A stretch of 7,287 bases of DNA from Spirochaetales bacterium (lineage in GTDB: Bacteria > Spirochaetota > Spirochaetia > Sphaerochaetales > Sphaerochaetaceae): assembly GCA_022784805.1 (NCBI GenBank), contig JALFYG010000237.1, positions 1 through 7,287 of the forward strand, given 5' to 3'. Positions 1-5,791 of this stretch are shown here, piece by piece. Positions within the stretch are counted from its first letter, which is position 1; each line of letters begins with the position of its first letter. The position numbers and the translations under genes were made by a program. The notes under the pieces were generated by a model, which did no database searches, was not told where the DNA came from, and saw only the letters and a program-made list of their open reading frames with translations.

Positions 1-176
1 CGCAACAGATAGCGCCAATAGTGTTTGCTGACCCACCTTACAATAGGTGCCTTGAACACAATGAAGAGATCCTCAACAACAGCTTCGTCACCAATGTCCC
101 TCATGGCGTCGGCCAAGGCAACGGCAGGGACGTAGTGTCCCTTACCTGCATCTACATATACAAAAGCACCTTTCAC
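1..176 (-). CDS. MGDG-synthase-like lipid glycosyltransferase, N-terminal part (gene runs off the left edge)
   Basis: Only the first 58 codons are in the window. The protein begins (V/M)KGAFVYVDAGKGHYVPAVA. The glycine-rich DAGKGHYVPA segment at residues 9-18 is the N-terminal loop of MGDG synthase/UgtP-type glycosyltransferases (GT28-like, GT-B fold), which move a sugar from a nucleotide sugar to diacylglycerol at the inner face of the membrane. The start is the GTG at 176-174: the codon just before it is an in-frame stop (TAA, 179-177), and GAGGT (188-184, minus strand) lies 7 bases upstream. An ATG-less start is therefore well supported. The gene is divergent from guaB. Sugar donor and acceptor cannot be read from this fragment; a related processive or MurG-like transferase is the alternative. 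Confidence 0.8.
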   Translation of the reverse strand, partial: MKGAFVYVDAGKGHYVPAVALADAMRDIGDEAVVEDLFIVFKAPIVRWVSKHYWRYLL

Positions 177-218
177 TTAATTGACCTCTTTATGAGAGTG
201 TGTCACCACTCTTAAGAT

Positions 219-246
219 ATCATACAATCTGGATGATAATTGTGTA
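219..246 (-). promoter_or_regulatory. Candidate promoter of the glycosyltransferase gene
   Basis: On the minus strand, TATGAT (224-219; 5 of 6 to the -10 consensus) is preceded 16 bp upstream by TACACA (246-241; 4 of 6 to the -35 consensus). Transcription would start near 212, giving a leader of about 36 bases before the GTG start at 176. The -35 box lies in the centre of the inverted repeat at 234-253, so a repressor bound there would block it. The -35 match is modest. Confidence 0.4.
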
Positions 247-253
247 ATTATCA
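234..253. repeat. 20-bp inverted repeat, candidate operator
   Basis: The perfect arms TGATAATT (234-241) and AATTATCA (246-253) surround a 4-bp GTGT centre. The size and symmetry suit a dimeric regulator site. It overlaps the candidate -35 box of the minus-strand glycosyltransferase promoter. The binding protein is unknown, and chance is not negligible in such AT-rich sequence. Confidence 0.45.
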
Positions 254-388
254 ACTTTCCATAGTCAAATGTTCTACTTCGTATCAATCAGAATATAGTA
301 ATAAACCTTTATTGAGACAAAACTATTCCAATCACTTAAATCCACTATGTGTAAAAAACCATTCATTTCTCTACAAAAAGTTTATTAA

Positions 389-428
389 TTGCACATTTGT
401 TGCATGTTCATATAAATCACGCAACAAA
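389..428 (+). promoter_or_regulatory. Possible upstream guaB promoter flanked by inverted repeat arms
   Basis: TATAAA (411-416) with TTGCAC (389-394) 16 bp upstream is a weak promoter candidate on the guaB strand. The -10-like box lies between perfect 8-bp inverted arms, TTTGTTGC (396-403) and GCAACAAA (421-428), separated by 17 bp. The arms could be regulator half-sites or, if transcribed from further upstream, a hairpin stem. The promoter is less convincing than the one at 441-469. Confidence 0.25.
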
Positions 429-440
429 CCTCTAACCCTC

Positions 441-469
441 TTCACCTTTTTGCAACCTTCCACTATATT
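441..469 (+). promoter_or_regulatory. Likely guaB promoter
   Basis: TTCACC (441-446; 4 of 6 to TTGACA) is followed after exactly 17 bp by TATATT (464-469; 5 of 6 to TATAAT). Transcription would begin near 476, leaving a leader of about 23 bases that contains the AAGGA ribosome binding site. This start point argues against the in-frame ATG at 472 as the guaB start, because that codon would lie at or before the first transcribed base. Confidence 0.5.
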
Positions 470-484
470 ACATGAAACACATTC

Positions 485-489
485 AAGGA
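485..489 (+). promoter_or_regulatory. guaB ribosome binding site (decides the start)
   Basis: AAGGA lies 9 bases before the ATG at 499. The upstream in-frame ATG at 472 has no such site, so this motif selects 499. Confidence 0.65.
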
Positions 490-498
490 CTAATAAAA

Positions 499-2007
499 AT
501 GGCAACATTCTACAACGAACCTTCACACACATTTAGTGAATATCTATTGATTCCAGGATATTCAGATGCAACATGCATTCCAACCAACGTCTCTCTCAAG
601 ACTCCACTGGTCAAATACAGAAAGGGAGAGGAAGAGTGCCCTATTTCTCTCAACATTCCCCTTGTTTCTGCAATCATGCAATCGGTATCAGGAGTAAAGA
701 TGGCCGAAGCCCTGGCAAGAGAGGGTGGAATAAGCTTTATCTATGGTTCTCAGACCATTGAAAGCGAAAGCGATATGGTAAGAGAAGTGAAAGCTTTCAA
801 GGCTGGCTTCGTCAAGAGTGACTCCAACATCAAGCCAACCGACACTCTCAAGGATATTCTTGAACTAAAGGCAGAGACAGGACACTCCACAGTGGCTGTC
901 ACTGATGATGGGACAGGAAATGGAAAGCTATTGGGAATAGTAGGAAGCAGAGACTACAGAGTCTCCAGAATGGATCCTTCCACTCCTGTATCATCTTTCA
1001 TGACTCCGCTTGAGCACCTTGTGTACGCAAAGTGGCCAGTGACATTAAAGGTTGCCAACGATATTATCTGGGACAATAAGCTTAACTCTCTTCCAATAGT
1101 GGATGATGAAGGAAAACTTATGTACTTTGTCTTCAGAAAAGACTACGACACACATAAAGAGAATCCACTTGAAGTTTTGGATGCCCAGAAAAGATACCTT
1201 GTTGGCGCCGGCATCAACACCCGCGACTATGAGGAGAGAGTTCCAGCCCTTATTGAAGCAGGAGCAGACGTACTTTGCATCGACTCTTCAGAAGGTTTTA
1301 CTGAGTGGCAGAAGAGAACTCTCTCTTGGATCAGAGAAAAATATGGTGACAAAGTAAAAGTAGGAGCCGGCAACGTTGTAGACAAGGCAGGCTTCAGATT
1401 CCTTGCCGAGTGTGGAGCAGACTTTGTAAAAGTTGGAATCGGCGGTGGCTCCATTTGTATCACCAGAGAAACAAAAGGTATAGGAAGAGGACAGGCAACA
1501 GCCCTGATCGAAGTTGCAGAAGAGCGTGACGCCTACTTTAAAGAGACAGGAATCTATGTACCTATCTGCTCTGACGGTGGCTTGGTATACGACTATCATA
1601 TGGCTCTTGCCCTTGCCATGGGGGCAGACTTCTTGATGCTGGGCCGTTACTTTGCTCGTTTTGATGAATCACCTACAGAGAAGATAAACCTTAACGGAAA
1701 CTACGTTAAAGAGTATTGGGGTGAAGGCAGCGCCAGGGCAAGAAACTGGATGAGATATGACCTTGGTGGTGACAAGAAGCTAAGCTTTGTGGAGGGTGTA
1801 GACTCATATGTTCCTTATGCTGGCTCATTGAGAGACAACGTAAGAATGAGTATGAGCAAAGTAAAGTCCACAATGTGTAACTGTGGTGCCATCACTATCC
1901 CAGACTTCCAGAAGAAAGCTGTCCTTACCCTTGTCAGTGCCACAAGTATCACAGAAGGTGGTGCCCACGACGTTATTCTTAAAGACAACAAATTCGAAAT
2001 TAAATGA
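499..2007 (+). CDS. guaB: IMP dehydrogenase, Tritrichomonas-foetus-like type
   Basis: A cytosolic enzyme that oxidises IMP to XMP with NAD+, the committed step to guanine nucleotides. The 502-residue protein has a TIM barrel interrupted by a CBS pair at about residues 105-220 (FMTP at 167-170, LPIVDDEGKL at 198-207). Visible catalytic features are the loop GIGGGSICITRE with nucleophile Cys320, Asp262 in CIDSS, Arg383 in the phosphate site, and Arg419-Tyr420 on the mobile flap (RNWMRYDLGG). From recall, it aligns nearly end to end with T. foetus IMPDH (503 aa) at a constant one-residue offset, much more closely than with E. coli GuaB. The start at 499 gives MATFYNEPSHTF, matching the T. foetus N-terminus, and has an AAGGA site; an ATG nine codons earlier lacks these supports. 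It is the first gene of a rightward set; the next gene product makes its substrate IMP. Confidence 0.96.
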   Translation: MATFYNEPSHTFSEYLLIPGYSDATCIPTNVSLKTPLVKYRKGEEECPISLNIPLVSAIMQSVSGVKMAEALAREGGISFIYGSQTIESESDMVREVKAFKAGFVKSDSNIKPTDTLKDILELKAETGHSTVAVTDDGTGNGKLLGIVGSRDYRVSRMDPSTPVSSFMTPLEHLVYAKWPVTLKVANDIIWDNKLNSLPIVDDEGKLMYFVFRKDYDTHKENPLEVLDAQKRYLVGAGINTRDYEERVPALIEAGADVLCIDSSEGFTEWQKRTLSWIREKYGDKVKVGAGNVVDKAGFRFLAECGADFVKVGIGGGSICITRETKGIGRGQATALIEVAEERDAYFKETGIYVPICSDGGLVYDYHMALALAMGADFLMLGRYFARFDESPTEKINLNGNYVKEYWGEGSARARNWMRYDLGGDKKLSFVEGVDSYVPYAGSLRDNVRMSMSKVKSTMCNCGAITIPDFQKKAVLTLVSATSITEGGAHDVILKDNKFEIK

Positions 2008-2021
2008 CAATTGATGCCTTT

Positions 2022-2053
2022 CTTTCCACCATTTGTAATATAATGGTGGAGAG
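2022..2053 (+). repeat. 12-bp stem hairpin in the guaB-purine fusion gap
   Basis: CTTTCCACCATT (2022-2033) can pair with AATGGTGGAGAG (2042-2053), giving 11 Watson-Crick pairs and one G-U around an 8-base loop. It ends one base before the ribosome binding site of the next gene. No T-run follows, so it is not a standard terminator. It could affect ribosome loading, mark an mRNA processing or stability site, or act in DNA as an operator: the sequence TATAAT (2039-2044) sits inside it, but with no good -35 box at normal distance. Confidence 0.6.
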
Positions 2054-2054
2054 T

Positions 2055-2060
2055 GAGGTG
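2055..2060 (+). promoter_or_regulatory. Ribosome binding site of the purine fusion gene (decides the start)
   Basis: GAGGTG, part of the longer anti-16S match AGGTGA, sits just before the ATG at 2064. Earlier in-frame ATGs at 2004 (overlapping the guaB stop) and 2043 (inside the hairpin) have no such site. Confidence 0.7.
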
Positions 2061-2063
2061 AAT

Positions 2064-3899
2064 ATGAATATATCTGAATACTTCTCAACCAAGAGATATC
2101 CAGGAAGAATCATTATTGCAGGCTTCTCCAAAGATGGGAAAAGAGTGACAGCCTACGCCATCATGGGACGAAGCGAGAATAGCAGAAACAGAGTCTTCAG
2201 ACTCTCTGACGGAATTCTTGAAACAAAAGCCTTTGATGAAAGTAAAGTCAAAGATCCTTCCTTGATCATCTATAAAGCCAAAGTTGAAAAGGAAGGAAAG
2301 ATCATCATCACTAACGGTGATCAGACAGACACAATTCTTGATTCCTTAAACGACGGAAAAGACATGGTTGATGCCCTGATGAAGAGGACATATGAGCCTG
2401 ATGCGCCAAATTACACTCCTAGAATCTCTCTTTTGATGGATAGAGACAGCTATTCGTTATCAATAATCAGGCGAAAAAATGAGAAAGCTGAAAGACTAAT
2501 TTGGAACTATGGTGCCTTTAACGGAGTAGTACACACTATCCACACCTACGATGAAGGAAATGATCCACTTCCATCATTCTCCTCTTCTCCTGTTCCTCTT
2601 TTCATTCCTGACACCTACGAAGAGTTCAGGGACACTCTTTGGAACAGCCTCGATAAAGACAATAGAATATCCCTTTATGTCTCTTGGGGAGACAGAGAGG
2701 AAGTAATCAACGAAAGAGAGGGAAAGAGAGTAGACGAAATCCAGCTTAAATATGGCCTTAATCCAAACCAAAAGCCAGCATCAATCTCAATGGAAGGAAA
2801 GCTTCCTGTAACAGTGTTAAATGGTAGGGCCGGATACATCAACTTCCTTGATGCCCTCAATGCATGGCAATTGGTAAAGGAGTTAAAGGAAGCTACAAAT
2901 ATGCCGTCTGCTGCATCCTTTAAGCATGTATCCCCTGCCGGGGCTGCTATTGCCGTTCCTCTTACAGAAGAAGAAAAGGTAATGTATTTCATCTCACCAA
3001 AGACAAAGCTATCACCTCTTGCAACAGCTTATGTAAGGGCAAGAGGCGCAGACAGGATGAGCTCCTTCGGTGATTTCATAGCTCTCTCCGACGAGTGTGA
3101 TACAGAAACCGCAAAGATTATCTCAAGAGAGGTATCTGATGGCGTCATAGCTCCAGGCTACTCCGAAAAGGCTATGGAAATACTCAAGGCAAAGAAAAAT
3201 GGAGCTTATACTATCATCAAGATTTATGAGGGGTATGTCCCTCCAAAAGAAGAAGTAAGAACTGTCTATGGCATCAAATTCACTGAAGCCCACAACGACT
3301 TCAGAGTGACTGATGATACATTCTCCGAAATCCCGTCAGTAAAGAAAGACTTCCCTGAAGAAGCAAGACTTGATATGACAGTGGCCCTCATTGCACTGAA
3401 ATATACTCAGTCAAACTCTGTAATCTACGCAAAGCATGGTCAGACTATCGGGGTTGGAGCCGGACAGCAATCAAGAATCCACTGTACCCGCCTTGCTGGA
3501 GAGAAGGCAGACAAGTGGTGGCTGAGACAGCACCCTTATGTGCAGTCACTACCATTCAGAGATGGCATCACCCGTAATGACAAGGACAATATCATCGAAC
3601 AGTTCTTGTCTGAGGATCCGGAGATAGATGTCGTTTCCTCTTGGAATGACTACTTCCTCACTCCTATAAAGAAACTTACAAAAGAAGAAAAGATGGCTTG
3701 GCTTAAGAAGAATACAGGAGTCTCTCTAGCTTCCGATGCTTTCTTCCCATTTAGGGATAATATCGACAGAGCCGCAAAGAGTGGCGTCAGCTATATCACA
3801 GAGCCAGGAGGAAGTGTAAGGGATGAAGGCGTGATAGAGGCATGTGACGAACACGGCATCACTCTCTTCTTCACTCACTCACGTCTCTTCCACCATTAA
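2064..3899 (+). CDS. Fused IMP cyclohydrolase (PurO type) / AICAR formyltransferase
   Basis: A 611-residue protein predicted to do the last two steps of IMP synthesis: AICAR plus 10-formyl-THF to FAICAR, then ring closure to IMP. Residues about 1-215 match the PurO-like IMP cyclohydrolase family (PF07826), with YPGR at 12-15 and MGRSENSRNRVF at 34-45. Residues about 226-611 are a full AICAR transformylase domain (PF01808): IQLKYGLNPNQKPA at its start, catalytic Lys287-His288 in SFKHVSPAGAA, VGAGQQSRIHCTRLAG at 464-479, and the C-terminal PGGSVRDEGVIEACDEHGI and RLFHH. Standard PurH pairs this second domain with an unrelated MGS-like cyclohydrolase; here that domain is absent. In many clostridia, to my knowledge, the two halves are separate genes. 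The reading frame is open with no stop between the domains. The start at 2064 is chosen for GAGGTG upstream. It lies 56 bases after guaB and 2 bases before pepT. Confidence 0.9.
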   Translation: MNISEYFSTKRYPGRIIIAGFSKDGKRVTAYAIMGRSENSRNRVFRLSDGILETKAFDESKVKDPSLIIYKAKVEKEGKIIITNGDQTDTILDSLNDGKDMVDALMKRTYEPDAPNYTPRISLLMDRDSYSLSIIRRKNEKAERLIWNYGAFNGVVHTIHTYDEGNDPLPSFSSSPVPLFIPDTYEEFRDTLWNSLDKDNRISLYVSWGDREEVINEREGKRVDEIQLKYGLNPNQKPASISMEGKLPVTVLNGRAGYINFLDALNAWQLVKELKEATNMPSAASFKHVSPAGAAIAVPLTEEEKVMYFISPKTKLSPLATAYVRARGADRMSSFGDFIALSDECDTETAKIISREVSDGVIAPGYSEKAMEILKAKKNGAYTIIKIYEGYVPPKEEVRTVYGIKFTEAHNDFRVTDDTFSEIPSVKKDFPEEARLDMTVALIALKYTQSNSVIYAKHGQTIGVGAGQQSRIHCTRLAGEKADKWWLRQHPYVQSLPFRDGITRNDKDNIIEQFLSEDPEIDVVSSWNDYFLTPIKKLTKEEKMAWLKKNTGVSLASDAFFPFRDNIDRAAKSGVSYITEPGGSVRDEGVIEACDEHGITLFFTHSRLFHH

Positions 3900-3901
3900 T
3901 T

Positions 3902-5131
3902 ATGAATACTAATCAATCTCATCTTCTTGAAAGATTTCTCAGATACTCATCAATCCCTTCCCAAAGTAAGGAGGGGGTTGATATTGTCCCTTCCACTGAA
4001 GGGCAATGGGAACTTGCTCGTTTATTGGAATCAGAAATCAGAGAACTGGGAATGGATGACATCCACCTCTCTGAAAATTGTGTACTTACTGCTCATCTTA
4101 AGGGAAACAAAGATTTACCTAAGATAGGTTGGATCTGTCACTTGGATACTGCAGATATCGCCCTTTCTCCTGTTGTCCATCCTGTTTTGGTTGAGAACTA
4201 TCAGGGAGAGGATATACAGCAGGAAGAAGGAAGAAAGATAACACTAGAGACAAATCCGGAGCTAAAGAAACACATTGGAAAAGACATTCTCTTTTCCGAT
4301 GGCACTAGTGTCCTTGGAGCAGATGACAAAGCAGCCATCTCCATTGTAATGGAGGCCCTTTCCATTCTCTCCAAAGACAAATCTATCCCTCATGGCGATA
4401 TCTATGTCGCTTTTACTCCTGACGAGGAAGTAGGTCTTAAGGGGGCCAAGGCCTTGGATTTATCTCTCTTTCCCGTGGATTGGGCCTATACAATAGACTG
4501 TCAGGAAAAAGGAGAGGTTGTCTGGGAAACCTTCAATGCAGGAAAAGCCACTATCAAGATAGAGGGTATTTCCGCCCATCCTATGTCCAGTAAGGGCGTG
4601 CTTGTGAACCCAATAATCATGGCCCACGACATTATCTCCCTCCTCCCTTCCAGAGAGAGACCCGAGTACACAGAAGGAAAAGAAGGCTTTATATGGGTAA
4701 AGAAAATCCAAGGTGACAGCAGCAAAGCAGAGCTTTCAATTCTCATCAGAGATCATAATGGAGATAAATACAAGGAGAAGAAAGATATCATCACCAAGGC
4801 TGTGGAAACAGTACAAAAGAATAATCCAAGGGGAAAGATTTCCCTACATATAGAAGATACCTACTCAAACCTTATCGCCTCCATGACAGAGGAGAACAAG
4901 GTCGCCGTCGATAACCTAAGAGCCGCATTGAAAGCCAACAACATAGAAGAGAAGCCTATGGCAATGAGAGGAGGCACTGATGGTTCCTTTATATCAACGA
5001 AAGGAATTTTTGTACCAAATTACTTTACAGGAGCCTCAAATTTCCATTCCACTGCAGAGTTTTGGCCTTTGGAAGACGGAGAAGCATCATTTCTTGTAAC
5101 TCTTCACTTAATGACAGGCGGAAAGTATTAA
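3902..5131 (+). CDS. pepT: Peptidase T (tripeptide aminopeptidase, M20 family)
   Basis: A cytosolic zinc aminopeptidase that releases the N-terminal residue of tripeptides. The 409-residue length is normal for PepT. M20 features are visible in order: His80 and Asp82 in HLDTAD, Asp141 in GADDKAA, Glu175-Glu176 in PDEEVG (general base and metal ligand), Asp199 in TIDCQEKGE, His226 in ISAHP of the lid/dimerisation domain, RGGTDGS at 356-362, and the final metal His382 in NFHS. The segment after Asp199 (CQEKGE) departs from the GGEVGE I recall for well-studied PepT. The ATG is 2 bases past the previous stop, with no evident ribosome binding site, so translation is probably coupled to the purine fusion gene. 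No functional link to purines is apparent. Another M20 peptidase is the alternative, but the overall pattern fits PepT. Confidence 0.93.
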   Translation: MNTNQSHLLERFLRYSSIPSQSKEGVDIVPSTEGQWELARLLESEIRELGMDDIHLSENCVLTAHLKGNKDLPKIGWICHLDTADIALSPVVHPVLVENYQGEDIQQEEGRKITLETNPELKKHIGKDILFSDGTSVLGADDKAAISIVMEALSILSKDKSIPHGDIYVAFTPDEEVGLKGAKALDLSLFPVDWAYTIDCQEKGEVVWETFNAGKATIKIEGISAHPMSSKGVLVNPIIMAHDIISLLPSRERPEYTEGKEGFIWVKKIQGDSSKAELSILIRDHNGDKYKEKKDIITKAVETVQKNNPRGKISLHIEDTYSNLIASMTEENKVAVDNLRAALKANNIEEKPMAMRGGTDGSFISTKGIFVPNYFTGASNFHSTAEFWPLEDGEASFLVTLHLMTGGKY

Positions 5132-5135
5132 CCTA

Positions 5136-5164
5136 TTGACAGCTAATGATCATTAGCCCATATT
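5136..5164 (+). promoter_or_regulatory. Promoter of the tetR-flavodoxin-FMN operon
   Basis: A consensus -35 box TTGACA (5136-5141) is followed after 17 bp by CATATT (5159-5164; 4 of 6 to TATAAT). A perfect 16-bp palindrome occupies the spacer. Transcription would start near 5171, about 20 bases before the tetR ATG at 5192. The only Shine-Dalgarno-like element is a weak GGA (5183-5185). Confidence 0.65.
5142..5157. promoter_or_regulatory. Operator O1 of the tetR promoter (perfect 16-bp palindrome)
   Basis: GCTAATGATCATTAGC is identical to its own reverse complement and lies between the -35 and -10 boxes, where a bound dimer would exclude RNA polymerase. Its place directly before a TetR-family gene suggests autorepression by that protein. 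No T-run follows, so it is not a terminator for pepT. Confidence 0.7.
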
Positions 5165-5165
5165 A

Positions 5166-5181
5166 GCTAACATTCATTAGC
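5166..5181. promoter_or_regulatory. Operator O2 of the tetR promoter (imperfect copy of O1)
   Basis: GCTAACATTCATTAGC matches O1 at 13 of 16 positions and keeps both GCTAA/TTAGC arms. Its start is 24 bp after the start of O1, and it covers the predicted transcription start. Two tandem sites suggest binding of two dimers. Confidence 0.65.
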
Positions 5182-5191
5182 TGGATTTGAT

Positions 5192-5782
5192 ATGGATACG
5201 AAAGAAAGAATACTTAAAGAATCCATGGACCTTTTCTCAAATAAAGGGTTTAAGGCTGTAACAGTGGAAGAAATAGCAGGAAGAATCGGCATAAAGGCCC
5301 CTTCTTTGTATAAGCATTACAAAGGGAAGAGAGAAATATTCAAAGCACTTCTGGATGAGGCTACGCTTCGCTATAGAGAATTCATCTCCACAATTCTCAC
5401 GTCTTCAGACACTATCCCCACACCAGAAGAATTGGGAGAAAAACTGTCATCTCTTCTTGAATACTCTCTTCACGATGAATATGTGGCTCCACTGAGAAGA
5501 ATCATGACCATCGAACAATTCTCCAACAAAGAATATGGAGATATGTACTCCAATCTATACGTGGATACCATGCTTGATTACCATATCTCACTCTTTTCAA
5601 AGATGATGGACAAAGGACTATTGAAGAGAGGAAATCCAAAAGAGATGGCCCTTCTCTATGATGCCCCCTTCATCCTCCTTCTCGGTGAGTGTGACAGGCA
5701 TCCAGAAAAAGAAGAAGAGGCAAAGATAACCTTAAAAGAACACGCAGAGTACTGCTTCAATCTTTTTTCTAACAACAATTAG
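5192..5782 (+). CDS. TetR/AcrR-family transcriptional regulator
   Basis: A 196-residue DNA-binding protein of usual TetR length. The N-terminal domain shows the standard pattern: KERILKESMDLFSNKGF (4-20), then a helix-turn-helix at about 24-43 (TVEEIAGRIGIKAPSLYKHY) and KGKREIFKALL leading into the ligand domain. Residues about 55-196 are a divergent helical ligand-binding/dimerisation domain, so the inducer cannot be named. It is preceded by a promoter with two palindromic operators, which implies autoregulation. The flavodoxin gene begins 9 bases after its stop, so it probably controls that gene and the FMN-binding gene too. The only start-proximal ribosome site is weak (GGA), which would keep repressor levels low. 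Confidence 0.92.
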   Translation: MDTKERILKESMDLFSNKGFKAVTVEEIAGRIGIKAPSLYKHYKGKREIFKALLDEATLRYREFISTILTSSDTIPTPEELGEKLSSLLEYSLHDEYVAPLRRIMTIEQFSNKEYGDMYSNLYVDTMLDYHISLFSKMMDKGLLKRGNPKEMALLYDAPFILLLGECDRHPEKEEEAKITLKEHAEYCFNLFSNNN

Positions 5783-5785
5783 GAG
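5781..5785 (+). promoter_or_regulatory. Ribosome binding site of the flavodoxin gene
   Basis: AGGAG overlaps the last two bases of the tetR stop codon and lies 6 bases before the ATG at 5792. It is much stronger than the site before tetR, which suggests the enzyme is made in excess over its regulator from one transcript. Confidence 0.75.
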
Positions 5786-5791
5786 AATACA

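Larger units (their letters stand above)
177..498. other. Divergent intergenic regulatory region (322 bp)
   Basis: This AT-rich gap separates the leftward glycosyltransferase start from the rightward guaB start. I see no convincing gene in it. It holds promoter-like boxes for both directions and several inverted repeats: 195-212, 234-253 and 396-428, with a weaker one at 300-313. No purine-riboswitch core was recognised in the guaB leader, and no terminator is expected because the genes diverge. Confidence 0.7.

Noticed and set aside
21..215. 64-residue open frame on the plus strand
   Set aside because: It is antisense to the glycosyltransferase gene, whose conserved motif, start codon and ribosome site are clear on the minus strand.
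300..313. AATAAA-CC-TTTATT inverted repeat
   Set aside because: The arms are short and purely A/T in an AT-rich gap, and no promoter box or ribosome site gives it a role; chance is the simplest explanation.
472..498. Upstream ATG as the guaB start
   Set aside because: It lies only 3 bases after the likely -10 box and lacks a ribosome site; the ATG at 499 has AAGGA and gives the family's conserved N-terminus.
476..498. Purine riboswitch in the guaB leader
   Set aside because: The predicted leader is too short, and no conserved riboswitch core was recognised in the preceding 300 bases.
240..536. 98-residue open frame on the plus strand in the intergenic gap
   Set aside because: It has no ribosome binding site, no recognisable family and a composition typical of translated AT-rich non-coding DNA. 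It covers the guaB promoter and enters guaB in the wrong frame.
2004..2063. Earlier ATGs (2004, 2043) as the start of the purine fusion gene
   Set aside because: Neither has a ribosome site; the extra residues (MTIDAFLSTICNIMVESEVN) are encoded by the hairpin region and fall outside the PurO family start.
5142..5157. Palindrome after pepT as a transcription terminator
   Set aside because: No T-run follows it on either side, and it sits precisely between -35 and -10 boxes of the next gene, which fits an operator better.
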